Part shown: positions 1 to 6,726 of the stretch, piece by piece
Layout: the number at the start of each line of letters is the position of its first letter
Position numbering within the stretch: the first letter of the stretch is position 1
From: an uncultured Roseburia sp.
GTDB lineage: Bacteria > Bacillota > Clostridia > Lachnospirales > Lachnospiraceae
NCBI GenBank assembly: GCA_947384095.1
Contig: CANDFU010000011.1
Coordinates: 1 to 13,576 of the forward strand
Direction: 5' to 3'
DNA: 13,576 nt
Made by a program: the position numbers and the translations under genes
The notes under the pieces: generated by a model
Seen by the model: the letters and a program-made list of their open reading frames with translations, nothing else
Database searches by the model: none
What the model was told of the DNA's origin: nothing

Positions 1-123
1 GGCACTGCGGATAAAAGGGAACAGCGGAGGACGTATCAGTTTCTGCTGCGGCGCGGTTTCCGGTGCGAGGATATTCTTGCCGTGATGAAGTGCGGGATTT
101 TTGACGGGCAGACGTCTGTTTAG
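1..123 (+). CDS. recX: Regulatory protein RecX, C-terminal fragment
   Basis: Frame 1 is open from the window edge to a TAG at 121-123 and gives the last 40 residues of a protein. The segment ADKREQRRTYQFLLRRGF followed by an acidic-hydrophobic helix is typical of the third helical repeat of RecX, the modulator that binds RecA filaments. Only the tail is visible, so the start, length and upstream neighbour (often recA) cannot be judged. The next gene begins 57 nt downstream with no clear terminator between, so read-through into the transporter is possible. The call rests on a short match to family style and is moderately sure. Confidence 0.6.
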   Translation, partial: GTADKREQRRTYQFLLRRGFRCEDILAVMKCGIFDGQTSV

Positions 124-180
124 GGGACGACTGCCGATGCGCACATGATTTTTACATGAACAGGAGAGGAATGGAGGGAC

Positions 181-1674
181 ATGAAAGAGAGAGAGACATT
201 TGGGTCAAGGCTTGGTTTTATTCTGGTGTCTGCCGGATGTGCGGTGGGGCTTGGAAATGTATGGAAGTTTCCGTATATCTGCGGGCAGTACGGGGGAGCC
301 GTGTTTATCGTCGTCTATCTGATTTTTCTGGCCGTTCTGGGGCTTCCGATTTTAGTCTGTGAATTTGCAGTCGGAAGAGGCAGCGGGCAGGGGATGGGAG
401 CTGCGTTTGAGCGCCTGGAACAGAGGGGGACAAAGTGGCATTATTTAAAGTGGATCAGTATACTGGGCAGTTATCTGTTAATGATGTTTTATACGATGGT
501 CGGCGGATGGATGCTGCGCTATGCATTTCAGACAGCGGCCGGCGGCATGGACGGGCTTGGAGCCGATGAGATCCGGAATGTATTTTACGATATGCTGGGG
601 AGCGCGCCGGAGATGGCGGGCTGGATGATTGCGGCGGTTGTGCTGGCGTTTCTTATCTGTGGAATGGGACTCCGCGGCGGTATTGAGAAGGTGACGAAGG
701 TGATGATGAGCATTCTGATCGTACTTATGATACTTCTTGCCCTGCACTCGCTTATTCTGCCGGACGCCGCTGCGGGAGTGCGGTTTTATCTGGTTCCCGA
801 TTTTAAGCTGGTCAGAAGTTATGGCTTCTGGAATATTGTGTACGCGGCGATGTCGCATGCATTTTTTACATTAAGCGTCGGTATCGGGGCGATGGAAATT
901 TTCGGCAGTTATCTGAAGAAGGAGAGAAGCCTCCCGGGTGAGGCGGCCGGGATTGTTCTGCTTGATACATTTGTTGCGCTGATGGCTGGTTTTATCATTA
1001 TTCCGGCATGCTTTGCCTATGGTGTGGAACCGGATGCGGGACCGTCCCTTCTTTTTATCACATTGCCGAATGTGTTTAATCATATGAGCGGGGGAAGAGT
1101 CTGGGGAACCTGCTTTTTTGTGTTTATGTCGTTTGCGGCGCTGTCTACAATTATCGCGGTATTTGAAAATATTCTCTCGTTCTATATGGACATGGGAGGG
1201 TGGGAGAGAAAGAAGGCGGTCCGGTTTAATCTCGTCCTCATGATTTTACTGTCGCTTCCAGCCGTATTGGGGTATAATGTATGGTCAAAAGTCCAGCTGA
1301 TGGGAGAGGGCAGCACGATTATGGATGTGGAGGATTTTCTGGTGTCTTACAATCTTCTGCCGCTGGGGAGTATGGTATTTGTGTTGTTTTGTGTAAAAAA
1401 GAACGGTTGGGGATTTGGCCGTTTTCTCTCCGAGGTGAACACCGGGGAGGGGAAAAAGCTGCCCAATGCATCCTGGCTGCAGATTTATATGACGTATATT
1501 CTTCCCGCTGTCATAATACTTGTCTACCTGAAAGGGTATTATGACATGTTTCGGGAGAAAGGAATGGTGACGCTGGTTTCCTGGATGATATTTGCAGTGG
1601 CGCTGCTGGCCGTGATTCTTGCGGTGACGCTCAAAGGCGCCGGAAACGCGGCGGGGGCCGGGAAAAAGGGCTGA
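181..1674 (+). CDS. Sodium-dependent transporter of the NSS (SNF) family
   Basis: A 497-residue polytopic membrane protein of the neurotransmitter:sodium symporter family, which uses the Na+ gradient to import amino acids or related amines. TM1 carries the broken-helix signature AVGLGNVWKFPY (residues 21-32), where LeuT-type proteins have GLGNxWRFP; the basic residue here is Lys29. A further family segment, LPILVCEFAVGRGSGQG, spans 55-71. The unwound TM6 region lies around 227-244 (AFFTLSVGIGAMEIFGSY). About 11-12 hydrophobic segments fill the rest, and the short tail is Lys/Gly-rich. Length fits bacterial NSS proteins. The start at 181 follows GGAGGG with short spacing; an ATG at 156 lies in another frame. 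The substrate cannot be read from the sequence. mscL follows 38 nt later on the same strand without a terminator, so the two are probably co-transcribed. Confidence 0.9.
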   Translation: MKERETFGSRLGFILVSAGCAVGLGNVWKFPYICGQYGGAVFIVVYLIFLAVLGLPILVCEFAVGRGSGQGMGAAFERLEQRGTKWHYLKWISILGSYLLMMFYTMVGGWMLRYAFQTAAGGMDGLGADEIRNVFYDMLGSAPEMAGWMIAAVVLAFLICGMGLRGGIEKVTKVMMSILIVLMILLALHSLILPDAAAGVRFYLVPDFKLVRSYGFWNIVYAAMSHAFFTLSVGIGAMEIFGSYLKKERSLPGEAAGIVLLDTFVALMAGFIIIPACFAYGVEPDAGPSLLFITLPNVFNHMSGGRVWGTCFFVFMSFAALSTIIAVFENILSFYMDMGGWERKKAVRFNLVLMILLSLPAVLGYNVWSKVQLMGEGSTIMDVEDFLVSYNLLPLGSMVFVLFCVKKNGWGFGRFLSEVNTGEGKKLPNASWLQIYMTYILPAVIILVYLKGYYDMFREKGMVTLVSWMIFAVALLAVILAVTLKGAGNAAGAGKKG

Positions 1675-1712
1675 AAATCAGTATGGATAAAAAAAGAAGG
1701 AGCAGAAGAAAA

Positions 1713-2198
1713 ATGGGTAAGGGAAGAGGACTGATCGAAGAGTTTAAAAAGTTTATTATGCGGGGAAACGTCATGGATATGGCAGTCGGTGTGATCGTCG
1801 GCGGTGCGTTCACATCCATTGTGACATCGCTCAATCAGGATATTCTGACGCCGATCCTTGGTATTTTTGGCGGAACCGATTTTTCGAATCTGAAAGTGAC
1901 GCTGGGAAGCGGGGAGGCCGCGCCGGTTTTGTGCTACGGAAATTTTATCACCGCGGTGCTTAATTTTCTGATCACGGCATTTGTGATATTTGTGCTTGTG
2001 AAACTGATGAATGGGATCAGCGACCGGTTTCTCAGAAAAAAGGAAGAAAAAGAGGATGAAGCGCCGACGACAAAGCTCTGCCCTTACTGCAGAAGCACGA
2101 TTGCAGTGGAGGCTGTGCGCTGTCCGCATTGTACGTCGGTACTGGAGGAAGCGGAGGAAAACAGCGTAAAAGTGGAGATGGCAGTGCAGGAAGAATAA
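1713..2198 (+). CDS. mscL: Large-conductance mechanosensitive channel MscL with C-terminal zinc ribbon
   Basis: A 161-residue MscL, the homopentameric channel that opens under membrane tension to release solutes on osmotic downshock. The N-terminal helix and TM1 are classic (EEFKKFIMRGNVMDMAVGVI, residues 9-28). A short periplasmic loop with GIFGGTDFSNLKV follows, and TM2 spans about 76-101. After a charged linker (RKKEEKEDE) the protein ends in a CX2C-X10-CX2C zinc ribbon (Cys123, 126, 137, 140), instead of only the usual C-terminal amphipathic bundle. I chose the ATG at 1713 because AAGGAG at 1697-1702 sits 10 nt upstream. An in-frame ATG at 1683 would add 10 basic residues but has no good ribosome binding site. 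Transcription likely comes through the transporter gene and ends at the hairpin at 2212-2240. Confidence 0.92.
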   Translation: MGKGRGLIEEFKKFIMRGNVMDMAVGVIVGGAFTSIVTSLNQDILTPILGIFGGTDFSNLKVTLGSGEAAPVLCYGNFITAVLNFLITAFVIFVLVKLMNGISDRFLRKKEEKEDEAPTTKLCPYCRSTIAVEAVRCPHCTSVLEEAEENSVKVEMAVQEE

Positions 2199-2211
2199 AA
2201 ATGGAAGAAGA

Positions 2212-2240
2212 AAATCCTGCTGTTTCATACAGCAGGATTT
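2212..2240. terminator. Bidirectional intrinsic terminator between mscL and the secreted protein gene
   Basis: A perfect 12-bp inverted repeat, AAATCCTGCTGT (2212-2223) and ACAGCAGGATTT (2229-2240), has a 5-nt loop. It lies between the stops of two convergent genes. Each arm ends in T residues in its own direction, and the minus direction continues into a T-rich stretch. Position and symmetry make a shared terminator the natural reading. Confidence 0.8.
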
Positions 2241-2254
2241 CCTGTATCGCAATT

Positions 2255-3346
2255 TTACCGGAACGTGCAGTAATTGTAATTTGCGGTAAAGCTTCCCTCC
2301 AGAGTTGTGTATTTATCGCCACCGACGGTTTTGATGTTGACAATTTTGTACGTATAGGTATTTCCTATTGTGAGCGGCGCAGAGAGATGTACCTCGCATT
2401 CGTCGTCATCCCATTCCACGTAGGAGGAGCGGGACGCATAGGAATGTCCGCCGGCGTCTTTGATGACAACATAGCTGCCGCCGTTGTATTTGTAGAGAAT
2501 ATCTTTATGAAAATCGAAGGAGACCGTCCATTCTTCCATTCCGTCATCGTAGTCCTCGTCGTATTCTATTTTTTTCACAGACGGGCCGGCAGGCCTGGCC
2601 GGAACGGTTGCTTTTACGGTAATGGTCTCGTAGGATGACGCTCCCCTTGCCTTGACGCCGGAGATTTTGATCGTGTAGGTGCGGCCGTGCTTCATATTCT
2701 GAATGTAGATCTCACAGTCGTCGCTATCTCTGCCGGCCAGATAAGCTTTATAGGATTTCCCTTTGTTGTCCCTGACAGATTTGACTTTTGCATTGCTTTT
2801 CCAGGTGACTTTGGAAGCGAATTTTACGTCGATCTCATTATCGTCCTCATCTACCGTTACTTTTTTAACCGTTACTTTTCGGGACGATGTGTTCTGTGAA
2901 GGAACCTTTACTTTCAGGGTCAGCCTGCGGTAGCCGGTTGTACCACGCTTTTTGATACCGTTCAGGACGATTGTGTAAGTGCGGCCTTCCTTCAGGCCGA
3001 GTATTGTGACATCACATTCGTCGTCGTCTCTGTCACTGAAATAAGACTGATATTTTTTTCCTTTGTTGTCCTTGACAGAGACTTTTGCGCCCGGTTTCCA
3101 GGAAACGCGGGTAGCAAAATCGATTTCGATTTCGCTCGCAATGCCGTCTTCCGGGTCTTCCGTGTGGGATTCCCTGTCGTAAGTGACACGTCTGACGTCG
3201 ATTTTATTTCCAGTGCCGGACGTCTTTGCGGTGAAGTCAAGGCGGATGGAATCTGCAAGTACGGTCTGCGGCAGGATGCCGGCCAGCATGCAGATTGCGA
3301 GCAACAGCGAAAACAGTCGCAGACTGTGCTTTCGGGTTGTATTCAT
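2255..3346 (-). CDS. Secreted three-repeat beta-domain protein of unknown function
   Basis: I do not recognise a named family. The 363-residue product starts with a clear signal peptide: basic MNTTRKH, then a hydrophobic core to about residue 30 with likely cleavage after VLA (29-31). The mature part has three repeats of about 100 residues (roughly 47-150, 156-250, 256-356). Each repeat has alternating hydrophobic strands, a KDNKGK-like or KDAGGH turn, and an acidic loop ending in a single Cys (DRDDDEC, GRDSDDC, EWDDDEC; Cys111, 211, 317). A GRTYTI or GNTYTY strand follows. This resembles bacterial Ig-like or fibronectin-like modules, and the acidic loops could bind Ca2+, but both are inference. 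No LPXTG, SLH or other wall anchor is seen. The start at 3346 follows GGAGGA on the minus strand; the in-frame ATG at 3400 would bury the signal peptide behind 18 residues. It is a single-gene unit with its own consensus promoter. Confidence 0.8.
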   Translation of the reverse strand: MNTTRKHSLRLFSLLLAICMLAGILPQTVLADSIRLDFTAKTSGTGNKIDVRRVTYDRESHTEDPEDGIASEIEIDFATRVSWKPGAKVSVKDNKGKKYQSYFSDRDDDECDVTILGLKEGRTYTIVLNGIKKRGTTGYRRLTLKVKVPSQNTSSRKVTVKKVTVDEDDNEIDVKFASKVTWKSNAKVKSVRDNKGKSYKAYLAGRDSDDCEIYIQNMKHGRTYTIKISGVKARGASSYETITVKATVPARPAGPSVKKIEYDEDYDDGMEEWTVSFDFHKDILYKYNGGSYVVIKDAGGHSYASRSSYVEWDDDECEVHLSAPLTIGNTYTYKIVNIKTVGGDKYTTLEGSFTANYNYCTFR

Positions 3347-3453
3347 AGTCTTTTCCTCCGTTTTATTCCCGCAGGCAGGGAACCAGTTTCGTGTCTGCAC
3401 GAGTACCCGGCGGATGCCGCGGGGGAAGTGACATACAATTAGTTTCTATATTT

Positions 3454-3482
3454 ATTATATACAGGCAAAAGCGGGATGTCAA
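3454..3482 (-). promoter_or_regulatory. Consensus sigma-A promoter for the secreted protein gene
   Basis: On the minus strand TTGACA (3477-3482) and TATAAT (3454-3459) are separated by exactly 17 nt, a perfect match to the housekeeping consensus. Transcription would start near 3447, giving a leader of about 100 nt before the ATG at 3346. Such a strong promoter suggests substantial, possibly constitutive expression unless a repressor or leader control acts. Confidence 0.85.
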
Positions 3483-3491
3483 CATGGCCGG

Positions 3492-3548
3492 GGAGGCTTA
3501 TGATATGGCTTTTTGCGCGCGGATTTGTACCGGGGCGCCGTAAATTTG
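3492..3548 (+). repeat. Dispersed intergenic element, copy 1 (related to 12247-12316)
   Basis: This stretch runs GGAGGCT, a T-run, CGCGGATTTG (3518-3527), CCGG and then TAAATTTG. It parallels 12247-12316 in order and sequence, with 10 identical bases at CGCGGATTTG and most of the following 20 matching. GATTTG (3522-3527) can pair with TAAATT (3541-3546) using two G-U wobbles. The left arm of the T-run hairpin present in copy 2 is missing here. It lies between the minus-strand promoter and the GNAT start. Its function is unknown. Confidence 0.5.
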
Positions 3549-3600
3549 TCTGATGGCGGAGACGGCCTTGCCGTGTAAACATTTTGAAATGGAGAGTATC

Positions 3601-4146
3601 ATGTGTAAACTGGAGAAACTGGAGAGAAGGGATTTTGACGCTGTCTGGAAACTGATGGAAGAGAGTTTTCCGGTGGATGAAAGACGTGGGAGGAGCGGAC
3701 AGGAAGCGATTCTGGCGGAATCGCGTTATAGTCTCTACGGGACTCACACGGCCGGGATACTGACAGCTTTTCTTGCCGTCTGGGAGTTCGGGAATTTTTC
3801 GTTTATCGAACACTTTGCAGTGAAGAGAGACTGCAGGAACGGAGGCCTTGGGGCAAAGCTGCTCGGGCAGCTCCTGTCACGCGTTAAGGTGCCTGTAATT
3901 CTGGAGGTGGAGCTGCCCGGGACAGATCTGGCAGGGCGTAGAATTGCGTTTTATGAACGCTGTGGTTTTGTACGGAATCCGTACGCATATATCCAGCCTG
4001 CGTTGTCGGCGGAGGGAAAGGCGATCCCGCTCGGCATTATGTCATATCCGGGAGGGATATCCGAAGCGGCATTTCAGGCTGTGCGCTCTGTATTATATGA
4101 ATCTGTGTATCATGTCAGTGTCAGTGTAAGTGAAACCGGACAATGA
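3601..4146 (+). CDS. GNAT-family N-acetyltransferase
   Basis: A 181-residue protein with the GCN5-related acetyltransferase fold, which transfers an acetyl group from acetyl-CoA to an amine on a small molecule or protein. The acetyl-CoA pyrophosphate-binding motif A is seen as HFAVKRDCRNGGLGAKLL (71-88; R79-x-x-G82-x-G84/A85). The motif B region is FYERCGF (117-123), a typical GNAT ending. The N-terminus (LERRDFDAVWKLMEESFP) fits the family's first strand and helix. I chose the ATG at 3601 because GGAGAG lies just upstream (3591-3596); in-frame ATGs at 3553 and 3589 lack a comparable site. The substrate is not predictable. The 3' end overlaps the convergent exonuclease gene by 37 bp, so no terminator fits between them. 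Confidence 0.82.
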   Translation: MCKLEKLERRDFDAVWKLMEESFPVDERRGRSGQEAILAESRYSLYGTHTAGILTAFLAVWEFGNFSFIEHFAVKRDCRNGGLGAKLLGQLLSRVKVPVILEVELPGTDLAGRRIAFYERCGFVRNPYAYIQPALSAEGKAIPLGIMSYPGGISEAAFQAVRSVLYESVYHVSVSVSETGQ

Positions 4147-4868
4147 TCGGAGCCGTATACATCCGTGAGAATTTCTGCGCTCTGCAGCTTTTCATCCAGT
4201 GCGGACGAGGTCAGGAAGTAGTCGATGCGCCATCCGGCGTTTTTCTCACGGGCCTTAAAACGATAGGACCACCAGGAATAGACACCCTCTGTATCGGGGT
4301 GGAAATAACGGAAGGTATCCGTAAATCCTGCGTCGAGAAGCTGTGTCATTTTTTCGCGTTCTTCATCGGAAAATCCGGCGTTTCTGCGATTGGTCTTCGG
4401 ATTTTTCAGATCGATTTCCCTGTGTGCCACATTCAGGTCGCCGCAGAGGATGACTGGTTTCGAAGCGTCCAGTCTTTTCAGGTAAGAACGGAAATCGTCT
4501 TCCCACTGCATCCGGTAAGGAAGGCGTTTTAAACCGTCCTGTGAATTGGGGGTGTAGCAGGTAACCAGATAGAAATCCTCATATTCCAATGTGATGACTC
4601 TTCCTTCCGTATCGTGTTCGGGGATGCCGGTCCCCAGGACAGCGGACAATGGTTTCTTTCTGGTAAAAACGGCGGTGCCGGAATATCCTTTTTTTTCGGC
4701 ATAATTCCAATACTGGAAGTAGCCGGGTAAGTCGAGTGCGATCTGGCCTTCCTGAAGCTTGGATTCCTGGATGCAGAAAATATCTGCATCTGCGGCGTAA
4801 AAGAAATCGGAGAAGCCTTTCTGCATACATGCGCGCAGACCGTTTACGTTCCATGAGATGAGTTTCAT
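4110..4868 (-). CDS. xth: Exodeoxyribonuclease III (AP endonuclease, ExoIII/APE1 family)
   Basis: A 252-residue Mg2+-dependent nuclease of base-excision repair, which cuts at abasic sites and trims 3' ends. Family motifs are in order: MKLISWNVNGLRA with Asn7, DIFCIQESKL with catalytic Glu35, CYTPNS with Tyr105, GDLNVAH with Asp144 and Asn146, WRIDYF with Asp216, and GSDHCP with the Asp241-His242 pair. All expected catalytic positions are present and length is normal. The start at 4868 matches the conserved N-terminus; the open frame reaches 5075 but those extra 69 residues resemble no part of the family. The site upstream (AGG about 13 nt away) is weak. Whether the gene is best named exoA or xth depends on the organism. 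It is transcribed divergently from the activator operon. Confidence 0.94.
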   Translation of the reverse strand: MKLISWNVNGLRACMQKGFSDFFYAADADIFCIQESKLQEGQIALDLPGYFQYWNYAEKKGYSGTAVFTRKKPLSAVLGTGIPEHDTEGRVITLEYEDFYLVTCYTPNSQDGLKRLPYRMQWEDDFRSYLKRLDASKPVILCGDLNVAHREIDLKNPKTNRRNAGFSDEEREKMTQLLDAGFTDTFRYFHPDTEGVYSWWSYRFKAREKNAGWRIDYFLTSSALDEKLQSAEILTDVYGSDHCPVSLTLTLT

Positions 4869-4938
4869 ATGCTGCAATAACCTGCCTTTCCAAAGATATG
4901 ATCCTGGTTCCTGTGCGTGACAATCGTGTAATTTTTTC

Positions 4939-4966
4939 TTGACCGTCCGGACAAAAACGTTATCAT
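4939..4966 (+). promoter_or_regulatory. Candidate promoter for the activator/DUF1848 operon
   Basis: TTGACC (4939-4944) and TATCAT (4961-4966) lie 16 nt apart, a fair but not perfect sigma-A match. They are placed about 80 nt upstream of the start at 5047, in the divergent gap after the exonuclease start. A GTCCGGAC palindrome (4945-4952) sits inside the spacer and could be an operator, which is inference. Confidence 0.45.
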
Positions 4967-5046
4967 ATAGGATTATAAAGGTTTGGACTGGAATATACAA
5001 GATGGAATCAGACGGCGCTGGACAGAGAAAGAAAGGGGAGAGTGGT

Positions 5047-6726
5047 ATGGAGAGAGGAGAAACATGTCGGATCAATGCGTCCCGGGACGGGAAGACGCTT
5101 CTTGCGCTTCTCAGAGAGCGTGGGATCTATATCGACGCGCCCTGCGGCGGCGCGGGTAACTGCGGCAGATGCCGGGTTGTTTTTCCGGAAAATGCGCCGG
5201 AGCCGACGGAAAAGGAACGCCGCCTTCTGACGGAGTCTGAACGGATGGAAGGGATACGCCTGGCGTGCGCCGTGGTTCCCACGGAGGACGCTCTGATTTC
5301 TCTGCCATGCGAAGGTCGGGCGGATATTGCAGCTCCCGGGGTGGAGACGGGGCCGGTGCGGGAGAAAAAGGGGAATCACAGCGGCAGATATGGAATTGCA
5401 ATTGACATCGGAACGACGACGCTTGCAGCGGCGCTTGTGGACTGCGGCACAGGGGAAATTGCAGCTGTGCGGACGGCGGTCAATCACCAGAGGGCATACG
5501 GCGCAGATGTGATTTCGCGTGTCAAAGCGGCAGACGAAGGACATGCCCGGGCAATGAGAGAATTGATCCGGACGGATCTGAGGGGGCTTGTGGAAGAACT
5601 GTCGTCAAAGACAGACATAGAACCGGACGCCGTGTGTGAAATCGCCGTCGCCGGAAACACGGTTATGTGCCATCTGCTGCGCGGCTTATCCTGCAGGACG
5701 CTGGGGGAAGCGCCTTTTACGCCGGTGGATCTTTCCCTGTGGGAGGGGGAAAGCCGTGAGCTGTTCGGCGGCGGACCGGCCGGCGTCAGAGCCGTAGTGC
5801 TGCCCGGGATATCGGCGTTTGTGGGCGCCGATATCGTGGCGGGGATTTATGGCTGCGGAATGCACAGGCTGGATTCCGCGGCGTTTTTTCTGGATATCGG
5901 GACAAACGGCGAGATGGCAGTCGGAGGCAGGGACGGATTTCTGGTGACGTCTGCGGCGGCAGGGCCTGTGTTTGAAGGCGGAAATCTATCCTGCGGTGTG
6001 CCCGGTATCCCGGGGGCAGTCGCGCATGTGACGCTGGAGCGTGCGGCTCTGGACAGGGGTCTGCAATCCGCTGCCAGGTCCGTGTGTGCGCCGGACGGTG
6101 AAGCGTTCTGTGTGCATCGGCGGGAGCTTGAGAAGAAATCCTTATCCATCCATGGTGGCGCCGGGACAGCAGGCATGAGGGTTTCCTGTCAGACAATCGG
6201 GGGCCGTGCGCCGGCGGGATTGTGCGGAACCGGGGTGATTGATCTTGTGAGCGAACTGGTGCGGTGTCATCTGATCGATGAAAACGGAGCATTTGCCGGG
6301 CCCTGGGGCGAAGAAGGATTTCGGGTGGCGAAAGATGTTTTTCTGACTCAGCGGGATATCCGTGAAGTACAGATGGGAAAATCAGCCATCCGCGCAGGGA
6401 TTGAGACGCTCGCGGATGCGTATGCCGGGGAAATCGGCACTGTTTTTCTGGCCGGCGGGTTCGGTTATGAGATGGACGTTGCAAAGGCGGCGCGTATCGG
6501 TCTGTTTCCGGGATGGTTTCAAAAAGAGTTCCGGCTCTTGGGAAACAGCTCCCTGAATGGTGCGGCGCGGTTTCTGTGCGAAGAAGGCGCCCGCGGGGAG
6601 ACGGAGTGGATTGCGTCGCATGCCAGAGAGGTCAATCTTGCCATGGATCCCGGATTTAACGACCGATACCTTCAGTACATGTTTTTTGCAGATGAAAACG
6701 GCCGGGGGAAGGATGAAAAGGTATGA
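5047..6726 (+). CDS. [2Fe-2S] ferredoxin/ASKHA-domain reductive activator (RACo-like)
   Basis: A 559-residue protein built like RACo, the ATP-dependent activator that reduces inactive Co(II) corrinoid proteins in anaerobic methyl transfer. The N-terminal ferredoxin-like domain has the cluster ligands Cys33, Cys39, Cys42 (APCGGAGNCGRC, 31-42) and Cys74. After a linker, the ASKHA ATPase part has a phosphate-1 motif GIAIDIGTTTLAAAL (116-130). A second DIGTNGE motif lies near 283 and AGGFGYEMDVAKAARIG near 470. These are hallmarks of the DUF4445/RACo C-terminal family. The start at 5047 follows AAAGGGGAG; an in-frame ATG at 4939 would overlap the promoter and add non-family sequence. No corrinoid protein or methyltransferase lies in view, so the substrate is open. 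The stop overlaps the next start as ATGA (6723-6726). Confidence 0.85.
   Translation: MERGETCRINASRDGKTLLALLRERGIYIDAPCGGAGNCGRCRVVFPENAPEPTEKERRLLTESERMEGIRLACAVVPTEDALISLPCEGRADIAAPGVETGPVREKKGNHSGRYGIAIDIGTTTLAAALVDCGTGEIAAVRTAVNHQRAYGADVISRVKAADEGHARAMRELIRTDLRGLVEELSSKTDIEPDAVCEIAVAGNTVMCHLLRGLSCRTLGEAPFTPVDLSLWEGESRELFGGGPAGVRAVVLPGISAFVGADIVAGIYGCGMHRLDSAAFFLDIGTNGEMAVGGRDGFLVTSAAAGPVFEGGNLSCGVPGIPGAVAHVTLERAALDRGLQSAARSVCAPDGEAFCVHRRELEKKSLSIHGGAGTAGMRVSCQTIGGRAPAGLCGTGVIDLVSELVRCHLIDENGAFAGPWGEEGFRVAKDVFLTQRDIREVQMGKSAIRAGIETLADAYAGEIGTVFLAGGFGYEMDVAKAARIGLFPGWFQKEFRLLGNSSLNGAARFLCEEGARGETEWIASHAREVNLAMDPGFNDRYLQYMFFADENGRGKDEKV

Noticed and set aside
1539..2252. 237-codon minus-strand open frame across the transporter end and mscL
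   Set aside because: It is antisense to two clear membrane protein genes, rich in His, Arg, Cys and Ser with no domain, and crosses the terminator hairpin; it is a shadow frame.
5786..6484. 232-codon minus-strand open frame inside the reductive activator gene
   Set aside because: It is Arg/Pro/His-rich low-complexity antisense of a GC-rich gene with no recognisable domain.
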